DNA of 6,883 nucleotides, taken from contig JBGTBQ010000369.1 in assembly GCA_041749275.1 (NCBI GenBank), positions 1 to 6,883 on the forward strand. The letters are read 5' to 3'. Positions within the stretch are counted from its first letter, which is position 1. Every line of letters starts with the position of its first letter. Origin of the DNA: JBGTBQ01 sp041749275 (GTDB lineage Bacteria > Acidobacteriota > Blastocatellia > Pyrinomonadales > Pyrinomonadaceae). The notes under the pieces are model-generated. The model saw only the letters and a list, made by a program, of their open reading frames with translations, was not told the origin of the DNA and ran no database searches. A program made the position numbers and the translations under genes. This document shows, one piece after another, positions 5,944-6,883 of this stretch.

Positions 5944-6352
5944 AGCTGTCGGCCTACCATGTCTTGCTCAGGCCGGCGTCGATTGCAGCTAAAAGCACTG
6001 CAAGGGTTGGGGGCTGCGCATGGCGGAAACGATCTGTTCTGCATCTCAAAGAGCAGTACTGTCGAAACCGGGATTAAGATGGACGAACGCCTGTTTCAGT
6101 TGCTTTAGCGGACGGGAATTGTGCACTGGAAGTGCTTTCCGTACACGTACTTAAACCGCATACATCCAAGTCGTTGAGGGGCTGTAACTTCACTCTGCTT
6201 TCGGTCATCGTGATGGACGAAACGTAGCGACCGGGGCCGGAAATATGTACTGTAGGCGCGCAAAAAATCGGGCCGGGGCGGAAAAAAATGTTGGGTTCAA
6301 TCTGACGTAGCGGACGCGGACGCCTCGATGCGGCATCGAATGTCCCGTCCGG
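5944..6352. other. intergenic stretch without a supported gene
   Basis: I see no convincing gene between the transglycosylase start and the FmdB promoter. Open frames exist on both strands but lack ribosome binding sites and protein-like composition. Structures visible are a small inverted repeat, TTGCAG (5983-5988) with CTGCAA (5998-6003), two copies of ACGTAGCG (6222-6229 and 6305-6312), a related pair of CCGGGGC-rich blocks (6231-6243 and 6273-6284), and the large hairpin at 6311-6351. The stretch must contain the transglycosylase promoter, but no clear -35/-10 pair stood out. Confidence 0.5.
6311..6351. repeat. long imperfect hairpin just upstream of the FmdB promoter
   Basis: Three nested arms pair: CGGACG (6311-6316) with CGTCCG (6346-6351), GGAC (6318-6321) with GTCC (6342-6345), and TCGATG (6325-6330) with CATCGA (6334-6339), leaving a CGG loop and small bulges. 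The total is 16 base pairs in 41 nt. No T run follows on the plus side, so it is not a standard terminator. It ends two bases before the -35 box. Confidence 0.65.
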
Positions 6353-6380
6353 TTGCACACCGAATTTTTGTCCGTATAAT
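6353..6380 (+). promoter_or_regulatory. sigma70-like promoter of the FmdB gene
   Basis: TTGCAC (6353-6358), a 16-bp spacer and a perfect TATAAT (6375-6380). Transcription would start near 6387, about 45 nt before the FmdB ATG. The -35 matches only in TTG, but the -10 is exact and the position is right. Confidence 0.6.
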
Positions 6381-6432
6381 TTCAACCGAAGCATCAAACC
6401 GAGATTGAGAACGAAGAGGCTGAAAAGCAAAT

Positions 6433-6762
6433 ATGCCGATTTACGAATATTCTTGTCAGAAGTGCGGTCAGCACATGGAGGTCATGCGGAAGATTTCCGA
6501 TAAGCCGCTCACGCGCCATCCGAAGTGCGGTGGGAAGTTGACGAAGGAGTGGTCGCGCACGGGCTTTCAGTTTAAGGGCGAAGGCTGGTATGTGACCGAC
6601 TACGCCGCGAAGAAGCCGGAGGCGAAAGAGGAGGCGAAAGAGGAGACGAAAGAGGTCAAGGAAACAAAATCCGAAGCTACGGAATCGAAGCCGAAGGGCG
6701 AGAAGACGGCGGACGCGAAACCCTCGAAGAAAACCAAGACTCCGGCGACCGGCGCGGACTAG
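6433..6762 (+). CDS. FmdB-family zinc ribbon protein with charged tail
   Basis: This 109-residue protein opens with the standard FmdB start, MPIYEYSCQKCG. The zinc ribbon is formed by C8 and C11 and then H29 and C32 (TRHPKCGGKL). The usual third cysteine is a histidine here, giving a C2HC site. The domain ends with the typical F-x-F-K-G-x-G-W-Y-V-T-D-Y (45-57). From about residue 60 to the end is a disordered Lys/Glu/Ala/Thr tail with the tetrapeptide repeat EAKE-EAKE-ETKE (63-74). FmdB was named for a putative regulator of formamidase expression in Methylophilus; in most bacteria the family's role is unknown. The ribosome binding site is weak (GAGG 13 bases upstream). The next gene starts 17 bp after the stop, so the two are probably co-transcribed. 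Confidence 0.92.
   Translation: MPIYEYSCQKCGQHMEVMRKISDKPLTRHPKCGGKLTKEWSRTGFQFKGEGWYVTDYAAKKPEAKEEAKEETKEVKETKSEATESKPKGEKTADAKPSKKTKTPATGAD
6619..6654 (+). repeat. 12-bp coding tandem repeat in the FmdB tail
   Basis: GAGGCGAAAGAG occurs at 6619-6630 and 6631-6642, and with one change (GAGACGAAAGAG) at 6643-6654. The units are in frame and encode EAKE, EAKE and ETKE. Such repeats change copy number by slippage without breaking the frame. Confidence 0.85.
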
Positions 6763-6779
6763 ACTAAGGACGGGGCGCG

Positions 6780-6883
6780 GTGTACACACACCTTACAAAA
6801 CTCTCTTACGGTCTGACATTCTGCGTCCTGTTGGCCGCGCTCGCGGCGGGACAGGCCGGGCGGCGCCCGGCGCCTCCGAGCGG
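6780..6883 (+). CDS. N-terminus of an exported protein, partial
   Basis: A GTG at 6780 starts an open frame of 34 codons that continues past the window edge. TAAGGA (6765-6770) lies nine bases upstream, a good ribosome binding site. The encoded start (MYTHLTKLSYGLTFCVLLAA and on) has a basic residue, then a hydrophobic core (about 11-24) and a small-residue end (AAGQA, 22-26), like a Sec signal peptide. A Pro/Arg-rich stretch follows. The only cysteine, C15, lies within the hydrophobic core and does not form a lipobox. It follows the FmdB stop by 17 bp and is probably in the same operon. The mature part is not in the window, so the function cannot be named. Confidence 0.65.
   Translation, partial: MYTHLTKLSYGLTFCVLLAALAAGQAGRRPAPPS

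Noticed and set aside
5357..5944. A 195-codon plus-strand frame opposite the transglycosylase
   Set aside because: It is antisense to a gene with all SLT motifs, and it is Arg/Val/Gly-rich shadow sequence.
6290..6310. GGTTCAATC, resembling a tRNA T-arm
   Set aside because: No matching T stem, anticodon arm or acceptor stem can be built around it.
6074..6430. A 118-codon minus-strand frame starting with TTG
   Set aside because: It would begin on top of the FmdB leader and cross its promoter and hairpin. It has no ribosome binding site, and its composition beyond the hydrophobic first residues is not protein-like.

Overview
This 6.9-kb bacterial window is GC-rich and gene-dense, with both strands in use. 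No marker gene fixes the taxonomy. The GC-rich composition, a GAF-GAF sigma54 activator, a YtxH protein, an FmdB zinc ribbon with a Lys/Glu tail and a short XRE regulator together would suit an Acidobacteriota-like chromosome (for example Blastocatellia), but this is only a weak inference. There is no integrase, transposase, tRNA, rRNA or CRISPR array in the window.

Layout. The left third is on the minus strand. It holds the start of a YtxH-domain envelope protein that runs off the left edge, then a large sigma54-dependent activator (GAF-GAF-AAA+-Fis HTH, 408-2549) whose transcription ends at a clear hairpin terminator (321-383). A small unrecognised minus-strand gene (2787-3221) follows.

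The middle (3241-4286) starts with an AT-rich, repeat-bearing divergent intergenic region. A tightly packed plus-strand operon begins there: an XRE-type regulator, two unrecognised ~80-residue proteins joined by a 4-bp overlap, a tiny 43-codon ORF with an excellent ribosome binding site, and a membrane fatty acid desaturase of the OLE1/delta-9 type. The operon closes at a near-perfect 15-bp hairpin terminator (5241-5290). The layout suggests a self-regulated cassette with membrane-lipid desaturation as its output. The roles of the two small proteins are unknown, and this is the most novel part of the window.

The right third holds a minus-strand lytic transglycosylase convergent with the desaturase, then a gap of about 500 bp with a strong hairpin and a good sigma70-like promoter. 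Beyond it are a plus-strand FmdB zinc-ribbon gene and, 17 bp downstream, the beginning of a gene for an exported protein that runs off the right edge. Several products concern the envelope or membrane (YtxH, desaturase, transglycosylase, exported protein), but they lie in separate transcription units and nothing shows that they act together.
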